The notes below the pieces were generated by a model. The model had not been told where the DNA came from, did not search any database, and worked only from the letters and a program-made list of their open reading frames with translations. A stretch of 64,000 nucleotides of DNA from Saprospiraceae bacterium (GTDB taxonomy: Bacteria; Bacteroidota; Bacteroidia; Chitinophagales; Saprospiraceae): positions 163,008-227,007 of the forward strand of contig JADJLN010000008.1 of NCBI GenBank assembly GCA_016710115.1, written 5' to 3'. Below, in pieces: positions 10,548-20,342 of this stretch; position 1 is the stretch's first letter, and each line of letters starts with the position of its first letter. The position numbers and the translations under genes were made by a program.

Positions 10548-11394
10548 AATCAACTACTCGTCGAAGCGTCTTTCGACGAATCACCTTTTCCATGCCCCGG
10601 TCACTGACATTCAGAATGTATTGAAACTTCAGATGGAGATAATCCTTGTACACATGGACCACCTTCAGGTTGAATGAATTTGGTTCGAGATACTCCTTAT
10701 AGAGATCGAGTGATTTGGTCAATGCCTGTTCCAGGCTTTCCAGGGTTGTCAGTCGATGCAATTCCAATTCAAACTCCAGACTGGTGGTACGCACCGGACT
10801 TTTGGTATAGTTGACAACCTCGTTGATAAAAAACTTGTGGTTGGGCACGTAGATCAGGTCATCATCATCATTCAGTAATGCCGTCTTGCTGATACCGATA
10901 TCAACGATCTTGCCGGTATGATCGCCGATCTTGATCAGATCATCAATGGCGACATCCTTGGAAAAGGCAATAAACATTCCACTGATGATGTCGGATATAT
11001 ATTCCTTGGAGATGATCGCTATTGCTGCAGCTACGATGGACAGGGAAGTAAACAGTTCCTTCGGGTTCAATCCGAAAAAAGCCGTTACCGTAACCATACA
11101 GCCACCGATAACCAGGAGCAGATAGATATTATTCAGCCCCAGCGTAATGTTGTCATGCTGGTCTCGTCTCAGATTGACCCGTTTTCTGTAGAAGTATTTC
11201 AGCAGGTCGTTCAGAATATCCAGGGCCAGGATAAAGGCCAGAAACTTGATCACGATTATGGTGACCGCATAATAAGGCCCCAGCAGATCAAACAACAGGT
11301 ACCGAATGGTCAACAGATACATCAGTCCCTGCACCATGATGAACTTGGTCACCATGGCCATGATCCTTGATTTGAAACTGATTCTTGTGAACAT
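10501..11394 (-). CDS. MscS-family mechanosensitive ion channel
   Basis: A 297-residue inner-membrane protein expected to open under membrane tension and release solutes on hypo-osmotic shock. Three hydrophobic segments (about residues 18-40, 44-62 and 88-108) precede the pore-lining helix region LFTSLSIVAAAIAIISKEYI and the MscS beta domain, with DDLIKIGDHTGKIVDIGI and VPNHKFFINEVVNYTKS. A C-terminal alpha-beta domain follows. The Gly/Ala pattern of the pore helix is less regular than in E. coli MscS. No frameshift. Its 3' end overlaps the convergent glycosyltransferase gene. Confidence 0.9.
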   Translation of the reverse strand: MFTRISFKSRIMAMVTKFIMVQGLMYLLTIRYLLFDLLGPYYAVTIIVIKFLAFILALDILNDLLKYFYRKRVNLRRDQHDNITLGLNNIYLLLVIGGCMVTVTAFFGLNPKELFTSLSIVAAAIAIISKEYISDIISGMFIAFSKDVAIDDLIKIGDHTGKIVDIGISKTALLNDDDDLIYVPNHKFFINEVVNYTKSPVRTTSLEFELELHRLTTLESLEQALTKSLDLYKEYLEPNSFNLKVVHVYKDYLHLKFQYILNVSDRGMEKVIRRKTLRRVVDFIREHGEALPTPDTN

Positions 11395-11471
11395 TAAAAG
11401 AGTACTAATCGTTACTTTTTGGTTAAGGGCTGTAGAAAGAACCTGTGGTAAAGATCATGAAAATTGACCAT

Positions 11472-12133
11472 TCATCCGGATTGACTTCCCCTTTGCAAGA
11501 AGGCGAGTGGTCTTACCCAACAGGCTTCTGTGGGAATATTCAAAGGCAGTACCATAACACGAAAAAGTTTACCAACAGGTAGTTCATTCAAACGGGTCAT
11601 ATTCTCAATGATGACTTTCCCCGAGCCGAGAATGATCTGATGAACAGGGTAGGGGTCTTTATCTGGTCCCGGCGTATCCATACCAATCCCTCGCAAACCC
11701 GATTTTGACAGGTATGTTGCCAATTCAGGATGAAGGACTGGATGATGTTCAAAATAGGTGGATGGTTCACATTGTACATCCCAGCCGGTATGGAAGAAAG
11801 AAAGTCAATCTGATGAAGATCCAGTGCAGGAAGATCTGAAAAGTTGATCACAGGAATCCCGACCACAGAAACGACCATTGCTTGTCCAAACCAGAATTCA
11901 ACAGGAAACGAATCTACTTTTTGGCCAAGATGAATGAAATGTGCGGGAACGTCTACATGCGTACCTGTATGTGCAGTGCCCTGGATCAGATTCAATCTGT
12001 AACCTTCATTGGGGACATTGGCCAATTCCCGGATGGTAAAGGGAGGATCACCAGGATAGGGCGTGAGGTCTATTGAAAGAGCATGAGACAGATCGATAAT
12101 CACTTGATCATTGGACAACTGGAATGGTTTCAT
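11472..12133 (-). CDS. Cyclase / kynurenine formamidase-like hydrolase (one frameshift)
   Basis: Metal-dependent amidohydrolase of the cyclase family; kynurenine formamidase is the best known member, but the substrate here is unknown. Piece 1 (11597-12133) begins with the IDLSHALS strand and contains the metal-binding signature HTGTHVDVPAHF. Piece 2 (11472-11723) has HPELATYLSKSGLRGIGMDT, in which the conserved G-I-D/G-M-D-T motif is visible. One base is missing near 11787; correction reads through as AGWDVQCEPSTYFEHHPVL for a protein of about 220 residues, normal for the family. It probably forms its own unit between mscS and the small lipoprotein. Confidence 0.83.
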
Positions 12134-12160
12134 TCAGTGAAGAACGGGATAGTTCCGGTA

Positions 12161-12197
12161 AAAGAAAAGGGCAACCTCAATGAGGCTGCCCTTTTTC
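12161..12197 (-). terminator. Intrinsic terminator after the small lipoprotein gene
   Basis: Inverted repeat 12169-12191 (GGGCAxCCTCA / TGAGGxTGCCC, one mismatch) with a T-rich tract on both sides (12161-12168 read on the minus strand, 12192-12196 on plus), so it could act in both directions. Confidence 0.75.
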
Positions 12198-12215
12198 CCT
12201 ATTCGATTCGGGGAA

Positions 12216-12760
12216 TTACTTCGCTGGCATGATCTCAGCCACAACCGTCTGGTACTCCTGCTGCTTTGCAGCAATAGCCGTTTTAGCTGCTTCGATCTGC
12301 TCTTTCCAGCTTGTTACTTTGGTTCCTGCTTCTGTGACCATGTTTGTCAACTCAGCAATTTTCGTTGTAACGTCACCTTCCAGCTTGCCATTGGCAAGTC
12401 CTTCCTTCAGCATGTTGACTTCTTCAGCCTTGCTTGTCCAGTTGGCAACGAAATCGTTGATCTCACCGGAGATAGCACCGAAAGATGTGCCAGATGTCTG
12501 CAATGCATTGTAAGCATCCATAACCATCGTCTTCTTGTCTTCCTTCACTTTTGCCATTGCATCCTCGGCGATTGCCATGGAAGTCAGGCTTTGTTGGAAG
12601 TTGGCCTGCTCAGCAGAAACCATCTCGGCAACTTCAGTTACAGAAGTTGTGGTTTGATCCCACTGTGTAGTCAGAGATTCGATGCCAGAGCGATACTTTT
12701 CAACACTGTTGCAGGCAACAAGGAACAACAGAGGAAGTGCGAATGCGATCAGTTTTTCAT
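12216..12760 (-). CDS. Small coiled-coil lipoprotein of unknown function (frameshift in signal peptide)
   Basis: A protein of about 181 residues with a lipoprotein signal peptide, M-K-K-L-I-A-F-A-L-P-L-L-F-L-V-A-C, then mostly helical, A/E/K/T-rich sequence likely to form a coiled coil (TEVAEMVSAEQANFQQSL, AELTNMVTEAGTKVTSWK). An open frame without the true start covers only 12216-12728. Upstream, five A at 12753-12757 (coding strand) should be six to place the ATG at 12760 in frame with the lipobox. A TAnnTTTG promoter element lies 24 bp upstream, which supports this start. The gene is divergent from the M1 peptidase. No family recognised. Confidence 0.72.
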
Positions 12761-12783
12761 GTTTCTATGAAGATTTTAGACTG

Positions 12784-12791
12784 CAAAGGTA
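12784..12791 (-). promoter_or_regulatory. Candidate Bacteroidota -7 element of the lipoprotein gene
   Basis: TACCTTTG on the minus strand fits the TAnnTTTG consensus and would place transcription start about 15 bp before the ATG at 12760. No clear -33 TTG was seen. Confidence 0.45.
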
Positions 12792-12877
12792 TCTCAATCC
12801 GCATCTTCTAATCACGTACATTCGTGAATGAATTGTTAACTTCCTGACTGGCTTGAAGCCTGCCCAAACAGTATTCT

Positions 12878-14536
12878 ATGGCTCCTATTTATCGTAGTCT
12901 GTTCTGCATCATTCTACTGTCTGCCATCCGGATTTCACCTCTCGGGGGACAACCCTTACCAACGCGGGCAGATTCACTTCGTGGCCGGCTGACTGACTTG
13001 AGAACATGTTATGATGTGACTATGTATTCACTGGATCTCCGAGTAGATCCAACCCAGAAATGGTTATCTGGTACCTGCCAGATCGAGATGAACATCATCC
13101 GGGATCACAGAAAATTCCAGATTGACCTTGTATCCACTTTGACCATTCGGGAGATCCGGGATGAAAAGGGTCGAAGACTCGACTTTGACCGCCATGAAGA
13201 TGCTGTTTTTGTCATCTGGAAAAAGGAACGCCAACGCGGTGAACATGCTTCCGTTAAGATCACCTATGAAGGCCATCCTCTTGAAGCCCGGAATCCACCA
13301 TGGGATGGCGGCTTCACCTGGGGAAAGGACAAAAAAGGATTGCCCTGGGTGGTCGTGACTTGTCAGGGCCTGGGTGCGAGTTCCTGGTGGCCCAACAAGG
13401 ACCATCAATCGGATGAACCAGATAGCATGCAACTGGCCATCACTGTCCCTCCGGGCTTGATGGATGTCTCCAATGGTCGATTGATGGAAACCCGGACTCT
13501 GGAGGATGGTTGGTTGACCTATGTCTGGAAGATTCATCACCCGATCAATAATTACAATGTGACCATCAATATTGGAGCCTATACCCACTTCAGGGATTGG
13601 CATATCAATCAGGATGGGGATTCCCTTTCCCTTGATTATTATGTTCTACCGGAAGACCTGGCGAAAGCCAGGGTTCAGTTCAAACAGGTGTCACCCATGC
13701 TTTCGTGTTACGAATCCCATTTCGGGGCATATCCATTTCCGAAAGATGGGTTCAAACTGGTCCAATCTCCTCATCCGGGAATGGAACATCAATCAGCCAT
13801 CGCTTATGGCAACTACTTTGAAAATGGTTACCGACGGAAAGCCGCAACACCGGAAGGAAAATGGTTTGATTATATCATCATTCACGAATCAACGCATGAG
13901 TGGTTTGGGAACAGTGTGACTTCTGCCGATATAGCTGATATGTGGATTCATGAAAGTTTTGGCACTTATCTGGAAGCTGTATATGTGGAATGCCTGTATG
14001 GTTATGAAGCAGCTTGCAACTATATGTCTGGCAAACCTCAGGAGGTATTGTATGACCGGCCGGTAGTCGGTCTGTATGATGTCAATCAGCCTGGCTCTCG
14101 CGATATGTATCCCAAAGGGGCACTGATGCTCCACATGTTACGCCATATAGTCGCCAATGATGCATTGTGGTGGACGACACTCAAAAGTCTGTCACTTCGC
14201 TACCGCCACAGCATAGTCACTTATGACGATATCATTCAGCACTTCAATCAATCGCTAGACCACGATTTCACGGATTTCTTCACCCACTATTTGAAAGAGG
14301 TGGAATTGCCACAGTTGGATCTGGTAATTGAAAAAACGGGTTCAACATATGCCCTGCGATACAGGTGGTCCGGGGTGCCGGCCACATTTGATATCCCTGT
14401 ACGTGTCGAAATCGATGGTATTGGTCACCTCCTGAAACCTGCAACAACCTGGAAAGTGCTGGCGATTCCGTCCAGAAAAAAACCGGACGTCGAGGTCGAT
14501 CGAAACTGGTTCATCCAGGTTAACCGGTCCAGTTGA
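12878..14536 (+). CDS. M1-family zinc metallopeptidase, secreted
   Basis: A 552-residue aminopeptidase-like enzyme with an N-terminal signal peptide (LFCIILLSAIRISPLGGQ), so probably periplasmic or outer-membrane associated. The gluzincin zinc site is complete: HESTH at residues 336-340 and the third ligand E359 in MWIHESFGTYLE. The upstream substrate-recognition motif reads PGMEHQSAIAYGN, the form common in this subgroup in place of G-A-M-E-N. A conserved Tyr lies in RDMYPKGALMLHMLR. The protein ends soon after the catalytic and short helical regions, lacking the large C-terminal ARM domain of PepN. It is expected to trim N-terminal residues from peptides. No frameshift. Confidence 0.9.
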   Translation: MAPIYRSLFCIILLSAIRISPLGGQPLPTRADSLRGRLTDLRTCYDVTMYSLDLRVDPTQKWLSGTCQIEMNIIRDHRKFQIDLVSTLTIREIRDEKGRRLDFDRHEDAVFVIWKKERQRGEHASVKITYEGHPLEARNPPWDGGFTWGKDKKGLPWVVVTCQGLGASSWWPNKDHQSDEPDSMQLAITVPPGLMDVSNGRLMETRTLEDGWLTYVWKIHHPINNYNVTINIGAYTHFRDWHINQDGDSLSLDYYVLPEDLAKARVQFKQVSPMLSCYESHFGAYPFPKDGFKLVQSPHPGMEHQSAIAYGNYFENGYRRKAATPEGKWFDYIIIHESTHEWFGNSVTSADIADMWIHESFGTYLEAVYVECLYGYEAACNYMSGKPQEVLYDRPVVGLYDVNQPGSRDMYPKGALMLHMLRHIVANDALWWTTLKSLSLRYRHSIVTYDDIIQHFNQSLDHDFTDFFTHYLKEVELPQLDLVIEKTGSTYALRYRWSGVPATFDIPVRVEIDGIGHLLKPATTWKVLAIPSRKKPDVEVDRNWFIQVNRSS

Positions 14537-14616
14537 TCGAAACTGTATCTATGGTCTGGCTGGTGTAGGGCTCCTGAACCAAGTAAAAGAGACGGACAGA
14601 TGCCGATTCAGAAGAG

Positions 14617-14702
14617 TGCCCGGGGCGGGACTCGAACCCGCACGGCCATTACTGGCCAAAGGATTTTAAGTCCTTCGTGTCTACCAGTTTCACCACCCGG
14701 GC
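14617..14702 (-). tRNA. tRNA-Leu (anticodon TAA)
   Basis: An 86-nt class II cloverleaf on the minus strand. The acceptor GCCCGGG pairs with CCCGGGC, the discriminator is A, the anticodon loop CTTAAAA gives TAA, there is a long variable arm (TTGGCCAGTAATGGCC), and the T-loop is GGTTCGAGTCC. CCA is not encoded. Confidence 0.95.
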
Positions 14703-14745
14703 AGACATTGATCAAAGATAGTGGATGACTGCCAGAAAAAGGAAA

Positions 14746-14775
14746 GGGTGCCCAGCAAAGCGGACACCCTTTTTT
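14746..14775 (+). terminator. Hairpin between the two tRNA genes
   Basis: Inverted repeat 14746-14769 (GGGTGxCC / GGxCACCC) with T6 on the plus strand and TTTCCTTTTT on the minus strand. It can end the tRNA-Gly transcript (minus strand) or plus-strand read-through. Confidence 0.65.
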
Positions 14776-14848
14776 AGCGAAAGACGGGATTCGAACCCGC
14801 GACCCCAACCTTGGCAAGGTTGTGCTCTACCAGCTGAGCTACTTTCGC
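14776..14848 (-). tRNA. tRNA-Gly (anticodon GCC)
   Basis: A 73-nt cloverleaf on the minus strand. Acceptor GCGAAAG/CTTTCGC, discriminator T, D-arm AGCTCAGCTGGTAGAGC, anticodon stem-loop CAACC-TTGCCAA-GGTTG, T-arm GCGGGTTCGAATCCCGT. CCA is not encoded. It is close to E. coli tRNA-Gly(GCC) in the anticodon arm. Confidence 0.96.
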
Positions 14849-14920
14849 AAGATCTTTTTCGCGGCTCATTTGCCAACCGGACGGCAAATATACAATGCCA
14901 ATATTGATACGTGCAAGACT

Positions 14921-16988
14921 TTATCCTGTTTTTGTTGAACCACTTTCCAATCGACGCTTGAAATAATAATAGGTCTCATGCTGGGATCGCAAGGCAATCG
15001 CCTTGTCAGGTCGTCTGAATTCATTGTGTTGGCCTGCATCTATGACCCGTGCCTTCAGCACATCCCCATTGTATTTCAAACAGATCGATGAGAATCTCCC
15101 TGATCGCTGGATGATAGATCGGACAAGCTGTTTCGATGCGATAATACAGGTTTCTGACCATCCAGTCAGCAGAGGAAATATAGATTCGCGGAGTGCCCTG
15201 ATTGTGAAAGAAAAAGATTCGGGTGTGTTCCAGGAACCGATCGACAATACTGATCACTTCGATATTCTCACTGATTCCAGGCAAACCAGGGACGAGGGAA
15301 CAGATCCCACGGACAATAATGCGTACCCTGACCCCTGCCGTTGATGCAGTATACAACTCATTGATCAGGAAGGGATCTTGCAACGAATTCAACTTCAGAC
15401 AGATCTCTGCAGGTAGTCCCTTTTCTGCGGCGCTGATCTCGGCATGGATCAGGTCAGTCAGTGTATCTACAAGATTGAATTGTCCGACAAGAAGGTGTTC
15501 GAACGGTTTGTCAGGAAGTTTTACTGTTTCCAGAAAAGAGAAGACCTGGGCCACCTCACCGGTAATGCGTTCATCCGCGGTAAACAGTCCGACATCCGAA
15601 TACACCCGAACAGTACCTTCATGAAAATTACCCGTACTCAGATACGTGTAAAGTAGTGGTCCATCTTTTTCCAACCTTCTGACCATCGCCAGTTTGGCAT
15701 GCACCTTCAACCCGGGGAAACTGTAATGCACCGTAACGCCATGCTTTTCCAGCTCTTCACCCCACCGCAAATTGGCTTCTTCATCAAACCGGGCCTTCAC
15801 CTCAATAAAGATCGATACTTGTTTCCCATTCTGTACCGCCTGTTTTAAAGCGGACATGATTCGGGATTGTGTACCAACCCGATACTGAACCAATTTGATG
15901 TGGGTGACATCCGGATCTGTAGCAGCCCGCTCAAAGAACTGGATTACAGACTCATAAGAATGGTAAGGAGGATGGATGAGATAATCTCGCCAGCGAATTC
16001 GTGAAAAAAAGTCACGGGCTCCCTCCAGTGGCTCGAATTCGAGAGGTACCAGGTCAGCGAGTTTCAGATGTTCCAAACCAAAATCAGGAAACTGAAAGAA
16101 ATCCATGTTGTTGTGGTAACGCCCTTCAGGAAAAAGATCGATGGTTTCGAGATCGAACATTTCCTTGAGAAAGTTCAGGGTGACGCTGTCCATATCCCGG
16201 TCATACACCAATCGGGAAGCAGGCCCAATATTTCGGTTAGTCAGGCTTTTCCTGATTTTCTCAATCAGGTCACCGGAGAACTCATCATCGATATACAATT
16301 CCGCATCTCGTGTCAGTTTGATCGAAAAACTGTCGATGATGTCATATCCAGGAAAGAGCCAGGGAATACTGTGTCTGACTAACTCATCCAGCATAATGAC
16401 ATACTGGTGGCCTGATGATTCAGGCAAAATGATAAATCGTGGCAGGTGATCCGAGGGAATCTTGATGATCGCATAATCCCGATGGCTTTCTGAGCGCGAT
16501 CTGTCGAGAAGGACAACGATAAGATACAATGCGGCATTATTCAGAAAGGGCCGGATCTTGTCTTTGACCAGAAGAACTGGCTGCACATAAGGCAGCATAT
16601 TATTGTTGAAGTACTGGTCAATAAAGGCTTTCTGGTCCTCATCCAATTGCGTATGACGAACCATCAGGATACGGTTCCTCTTCAATTCGGGAAGAAGATC
16701 CTCGATGAATATCCTGTAAAACTCCTCCTGTTGGTCATTGACAATCTCTTTGATCTGTTTGATCAGTTCTTTCGGGTCGTAATCAAGTTGCGCCTTGGTC
16801 TTTTTACCCACCCGCAACAAGTTCCGGTGATTCGCAACCCGCACGCGAAAAAACTCGTCCAGATTATTTGAATAGATTGCCATGAACTTGAACCGCTCGA
16901 AAAGAGGGTTTTGCTTATTCGACGCCTCCTGCAATACGCGTTCATTGAAGGACAGCCAGCTGATATCACGATGCAGATAATATTCCAT
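14921..16988 (-). CDS. ppk1: Polyphosphate kinase 1 (one frameshift near the 3' end)
   Basis: Reversibly transfers the gamma phosphate of ATP to inorganic polyphosphate. The main piece (15021-16988) starts MEYYLHRDISWLSFNERVL and has the phosphorylated-His region GLKVHAKLAMV and the second active-site His in EHTRIFFFHN, each within a phospholipase D-like C domain. The last about 50 residues are in another frame (down to 14921), where NGDVLKARVIDAGQHNEF matches the family's closing N-x-K-A-R-I-x-D block. A single-base indel near 15070 accounts for this, giving about 688 residues, the normal size. A DUF72 gene lies 5 bp upstream on the same strand. No exopolyphosphatase gene is nearby. Confidence 0.94.
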
Positions 16989-16993
16989 GGGTG

Positions 16994-17894
16994 CTAATCA
17001 AAAAGTCCTCTCTGATTATTCTGACGATAATGTACTGGAGTTTTCATGGAAAAGAAAGAGGCTCCTGCTTCATTGATGACATTCAACCACAGACGGGCCA
17101 GTTTCGGTGCTTCCTGGTTCAAATGATGATGTAAACTTAATGTGGCTTCTTCCGAGTCCTGCATCATGCCAGCTGCGTAGTCTGTCCACCCAGTTTCGAA
17201 TTCTGCCCCGATCTATCTCTTCCTGACCTGTAGCTACAAATCGAAGAAATAGTCGCGGAATGGTCAGATGCATATGTGCCCCTTCTCGGAAACCGGCAAC
17301 ATCTGTGATCAGAAGCCCGATCCGCCTGTTGATCAAATACTTATGAAGTCTCTCTTCATGTATAAGTTCCTTATCCCTGACCTCCAGGAAAAGCAACTGT
17401 TCCGGTGACCAGTTGTCCAGAATGTGAACGACCTTATCAATGTCCGCAGTTCCAATACGTGGAGGTAATTGAAGGAAGGCGGGTCCTAGATGATCGCCAA
17501 AGGCCTCATGTGTCAACTGGATGTTCCGGATGATCGCATGAAGATCGGACCTGTTGGAATGGCTGATTCCCTGCCACAATTTGGGACAGAACCTGAATTC
17601 TGCAGGGACCTGATCAATCCATTTGCGGATGGTTTCCAAAGCCAATGGATGATAGAACGAACTGTTTAATTCTATGCAATTGAACGACCGGGCATAATAG
17701 CTTAAAAAGGCGTTTGCCGGCAAACCGGGCGGGTAGAGGTCACCTTTCCATCCTGGTTCACGCCAGCTGGTCAATCCAACAGACCATCGAGTATTCCTGG
17801 TCTGACTGGTGGCCAGAATTTCAGCATTCTGATACGGTTCACTCGGGAGGTCGAATGAAATAGATTGAAGCTGGTCTACCTTCCCGAATTCCAT
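16994..17894 (-). CDS. DUF72-family protein (one frameshift near the 3' end)
   Basis: A TIM-barrel protein of the DUF72 (YecE) family, biochemical role unknown. The sequence shows the family opening VGLTSWREPGWKGDLYPPGL, FNCIELNSSFYHPL, the FRFCPKLWQGISH strand and LGPAFLQLPPRIG. The main piece ends in a poor tail at 17070. A single-base shift near 17165 opens the frame EEATLSLHHHLNQEAPKLAR, which resembles the family's last strand-helix and ends with TAG at 16994-16996, 5 bp before ppk1. Joined length is about 299 residues. The tight spacing suggests co-transcription with ppk1. Confidence 0.86.
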
Positions 17895-18013
17895 ATTTCT
17901 GATCGATTTCTGAATACCCGCCGTGTCATAAATGGCACTGGATCGATTCCAGTGATCAAGTTATCACCAAAAGACCTGAATGAGTTTCTACTTTTATGCC
18001 ACAACAAGATATT

Positions 18014-18769
18014 ATGAGTCGAAAGAAGATCCTGGCGGGCAATTGGAAAATGTACAAATCAATCAACGAAGCCCGAAACTGGATTCGGGTTTTCCAGGGG
18101 AGCAAAAAAGGGGTACTCCATGTAGACATTCTGCTCTTTCCAGCATATACCACGATCTATCCGATCGGAAAGGAAGCATCCAAAGCCAATATTTCGCTGG
18201 GAGCCCAAAACCTGCATGAAGCTGAGGAGGGTGCTTATACAGGAGAGGTGTCCGGTAAAATGTTGGTCGAAGCAGGAGCGGATTGGGTGCTGATCGGGCA
18301 TTCCGAACGTCGTATTCTATTTGGTGAACATGATGAGCGAATCAATCTGAAGGTACTTCGAGCCCTGATCAGTGGATTGAAACCCATCCTATGTGTAGGT
18401 GAAACCCTGGAAGAACGGGAAGCGAATCAGCAGGAGGATGTTGTTCGCCGACAGCTAATTGAAGGGCTGAAAGATATTCATCCAGATGATTTGTATCAGG
18501 TTGTCATTGCTTACGAACCTGTTTGGGCGATTGGTACCGGTCAAACCGCAACACCACAGGATGCCCAGGAGATGCACAGCTTCATCCGCAGTATCATCGG
18601 TAGCCAATGGAAATCCCGTATTGCGGAAAGTATTCGCATTCTATATGGTGGTTCCGTCAAACCTGACAATGCAAAAGAACTATTCGCCTGCCCGGACATC
18701 GATGGTGGTCTTGTGGGGGGAGCCAGCCTGAAAGCAGAAACCTTCCTGTCAATTTTACGGGCATTCTAA
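18014..18769 (+). CDS. tpiA: Triosephosphate isomerase
   Basis: A 251-residue cytosolic glycolytic enzyme interconverting dihydroxyacetone phosphate and glyceraldehyde 3-phosphate. Visible: the substrate-binding N and K in LAGNWKMYK, the electrophile His in LIGHSERR, the catalytic Glu in AYEPVWAIGTG, the phosphate-gripping loop 6 just after it, and ILYGGSVKPDNA. The start is taken at the ATG at 18014, which puts M-S-R-K-K before the first strand; an ATG at 17996 adds six residues. Intact. Its stop overlaps the stop of the convergent biotin carboxylase gene by 3 bp. Confidence 0.97.
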   Translation: MSRKKILAGNWKMYKSINEARNWIRVFQGSKKGVLHVDILLFPAYTTIYPIGKEASKANISLGAQNLHEAEEGAYTGEVSGKMLVEAGADWVLIGHSERRILFGEHDERINLKVLRALISGLKPILCVGETLEEREANQQEDVVRRQLIEGLKDIHPDDLYQVVIAYEPVWAIGTGQTATPQDAQEMHSFIRSIIGSQWKSRIAESIRILYGGSVKPDNAKELFACPDIDGGLVGGASLKAETFLSILRAF

Positions 18770-20238
18770 CGGCGCCTGTCATACCATCGTCCATTCTGAT
18801 CCTCGGGAAGTTTCAGAAGTTGTCCATCCTTGTGATGTAAATAGGCCGCCATGATTCCGGCAGCTTCTCCAGTCGGTTGACGCATCTGGGATATCGAATC
18901 TGCAGTAAAGTAGTTCTGGACAAAATGTGTATCAAACTGACCTGAAATGAACGCCTCGTGTTGGGCAACAAACAATCCGAAAGGTAGGGTGGTGGCTATC
19001 CCTTCGATCTCGTATTCGGTGATGGCTTTGATGAGCAATTGCCGAGCTTCTTCTCGGTCCCGTCCATGAACAATCAATTTGGACAGCATCGGATCATAAT
19101 AAATGGGGACTTCCATACCTTCTTCGAATCCACTGTCCACGCGAACATGCCTGCCTTGGGGCTCTCTGTATCGATGTAACACGCCTGTACTGGGAAGGAA
19201 GTTGTTTTCCGGATCTTCAGCGTAAACCCTCAATTCGAAAGCGTGCCCATTGATCTTCAGTTCATCCTGTGTGAATCCCAATGGCTCCCCCCGAGCGACC
19301 CGGATCTGCCACTCGACCAGGTCGAGTCCAGTTATCCATTCAGATACCGGATGTTCAACCTGCAAACGGGTATTCATTTCAAGGAAATAGAATTTCCGAT
19401 CAGCATCCATTAAAAATTCAACAGTCCCGGCATTGACATATCCACAAGCCTTTGCAACTCGAACTGCAGCCTCTCCGATCGCCTTTCTAATTTCGGGAGT
19501 GACAAAGGCAGAGGGTGCCTCCTCCACGACCTTCTGATGCCGACGCTGGATGGAGCATTCCCGTTCAAAAAGGTAAACCGTATTCCCATGGTGATCGGCC
19601 AGTACCTGCACTTCAATGTGCCGGGGTGAACGTATATATTTCTCCAGGAAGACGGAACCGTCGCCAAAGGCAGCCAGTGCTTCACTGGAAGCTCGTTCGA
19701 GTTGCGAGGCCACCTCTTCAGATGATTCCACGATACGCATCCCTTTCCCACCACCTCCGGCAGAGGCCTTCATCAATACCGGGTATCCGATATCGTCTGC
19801 CAGTCTGCGGGCTTCTACCGGATCAGAAATCGCATGTCCCGATCCTGGAACCATAGGTATATCAAACGGCTTGACCGCATCCTTCGCAGCTAATTTGCTG
19901 CCCATAACTTCGATGGCATGGGGTCTGGGACCGATATAGATCAGTCCTGCCTGTTGCACTTTCTCAGCAAACAATGCCTGTTCACTAAGAAAACCATATC
20001 CGGGATGAATGCCTTCCGATCCGGTATGCCGGGCAATTTCCAAAATCTTATCGATCCGCAAATAGGATTCGCCGGATGGTGCCGGCCCAAGCAAATAGGC
20101 TTCATCAGCAAACCGGACGTGCGGAGCATTTCGATCAGCTTCGCTATAGACTGCGACTGTTTGAATGCCCATTCGTCGCGCTGTACGCATGACTCGTAAC
20201 GCAATTTCACCCCGGTTGGCAACCAATATTTTTTTCAT
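18766..20238 (-). CDS. Biotin carboxylase subunit of an acyl-CoA carboxylase
   Basis: Carboxylates biotin with ATP and bicarbonate, as the first half-reaction of acetyl-/propionyl-CoA carboxylase. About 490 residues from MKKILVANRGEIALRVMRTA. The ATP-grasp glycine loop is GGGGKGMRIV, then EKYIRSPRHIEVQVLAD and the catalytic MNTRLQVEHPVSE. The protein ends right after the biotin-carboxylase C domain, so it has no biotin carrier domain, and no carrier gene lies next to it. An acyl-CoA carboxylase beta subunit is encoded 28 kb away (47989-49530) and could be its partner. Upstream in-frame ATG at 20286 rejected because the family starts at K-K-I-L-V-A-N-R-G. Confidence 0.92.
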   Translation of the reverse strand: MKKILVANRGEIALRVMRTARRMGIQTVAVYSEADRNAPHVRFADEAYLLGPAPSGESYLRIDKILEIARHTGSEGIHPGYGFLSEQALFAEKVQQAGLIYIGPRPHAIEVMGSKLAAKDAVKPFDIPMVPGSGHAISDPVEARRLADDIGYPVLMKASAGGGGKGMRIVESSEEVASQLERASSEALAAFGDGSVFLEKYIRSPRHIEVQVLADHHGNTVYLFERECSIQRRHQKVVEEAPSAFVTPEIRKAIGEAAVRVAKACGYVNAGTVEFLMDADRKFYFLEMNTRLQVEHPVSEWITGLDLVEWQIRVARGEPLGFTQDELKINGHAFELRVYAEDPENNFLPSTGVLHRYREPQGRHVRVDSGFEEGMEVPIYYDPMLSKLIVHGRDREEARQLLIKAITEYEIEGIATTLPFGLFVAQHEAFISGQFDTHFVQNYFTADSISQMRQPTGEAAGIMAAYLHHKDGQLLKLPEDQNGRWYDRRR

Positions 20239-20321
20239 ACTCGCGAATGAATCGGCAAAATAGCCAATCTGTGCGGCATGGCTCACTCCGCATCTGATTT
20301 CCTCCCTCCAGACAAACCACT

Positions 20322-20329
20322 TACTTTCG
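20322..20329 (+). promoter_or_regulatory. Candidate -7 element before acetoacetyl-CoA synthetase
   Basis: TACTTTCG, a variant of TAnnTTTG, 13 bp before the start codon, with TTTC 20 bp further upstream as a possible -33 box. Weak. Confidence 0.25.
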
Positions 20330-20342
20330 CAGGAAACGGGTA

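Noticed and set aside
13600..13800. Loss of the exopeptidase G-A-M-E-N motif in the M1 peptidase
   Set aside because: The G-M-E-H-Q-S form is normal for this subgroup of M1 enzymes, and the zinc site is complete.
14617..14848. tRNA pair as an integration (att) site of a mobile element
   Set aside because: No integrase, no flanking direct repeat of a tRNA 3' end and no composition change nearby; both sides are ordinary chromosomal genes.
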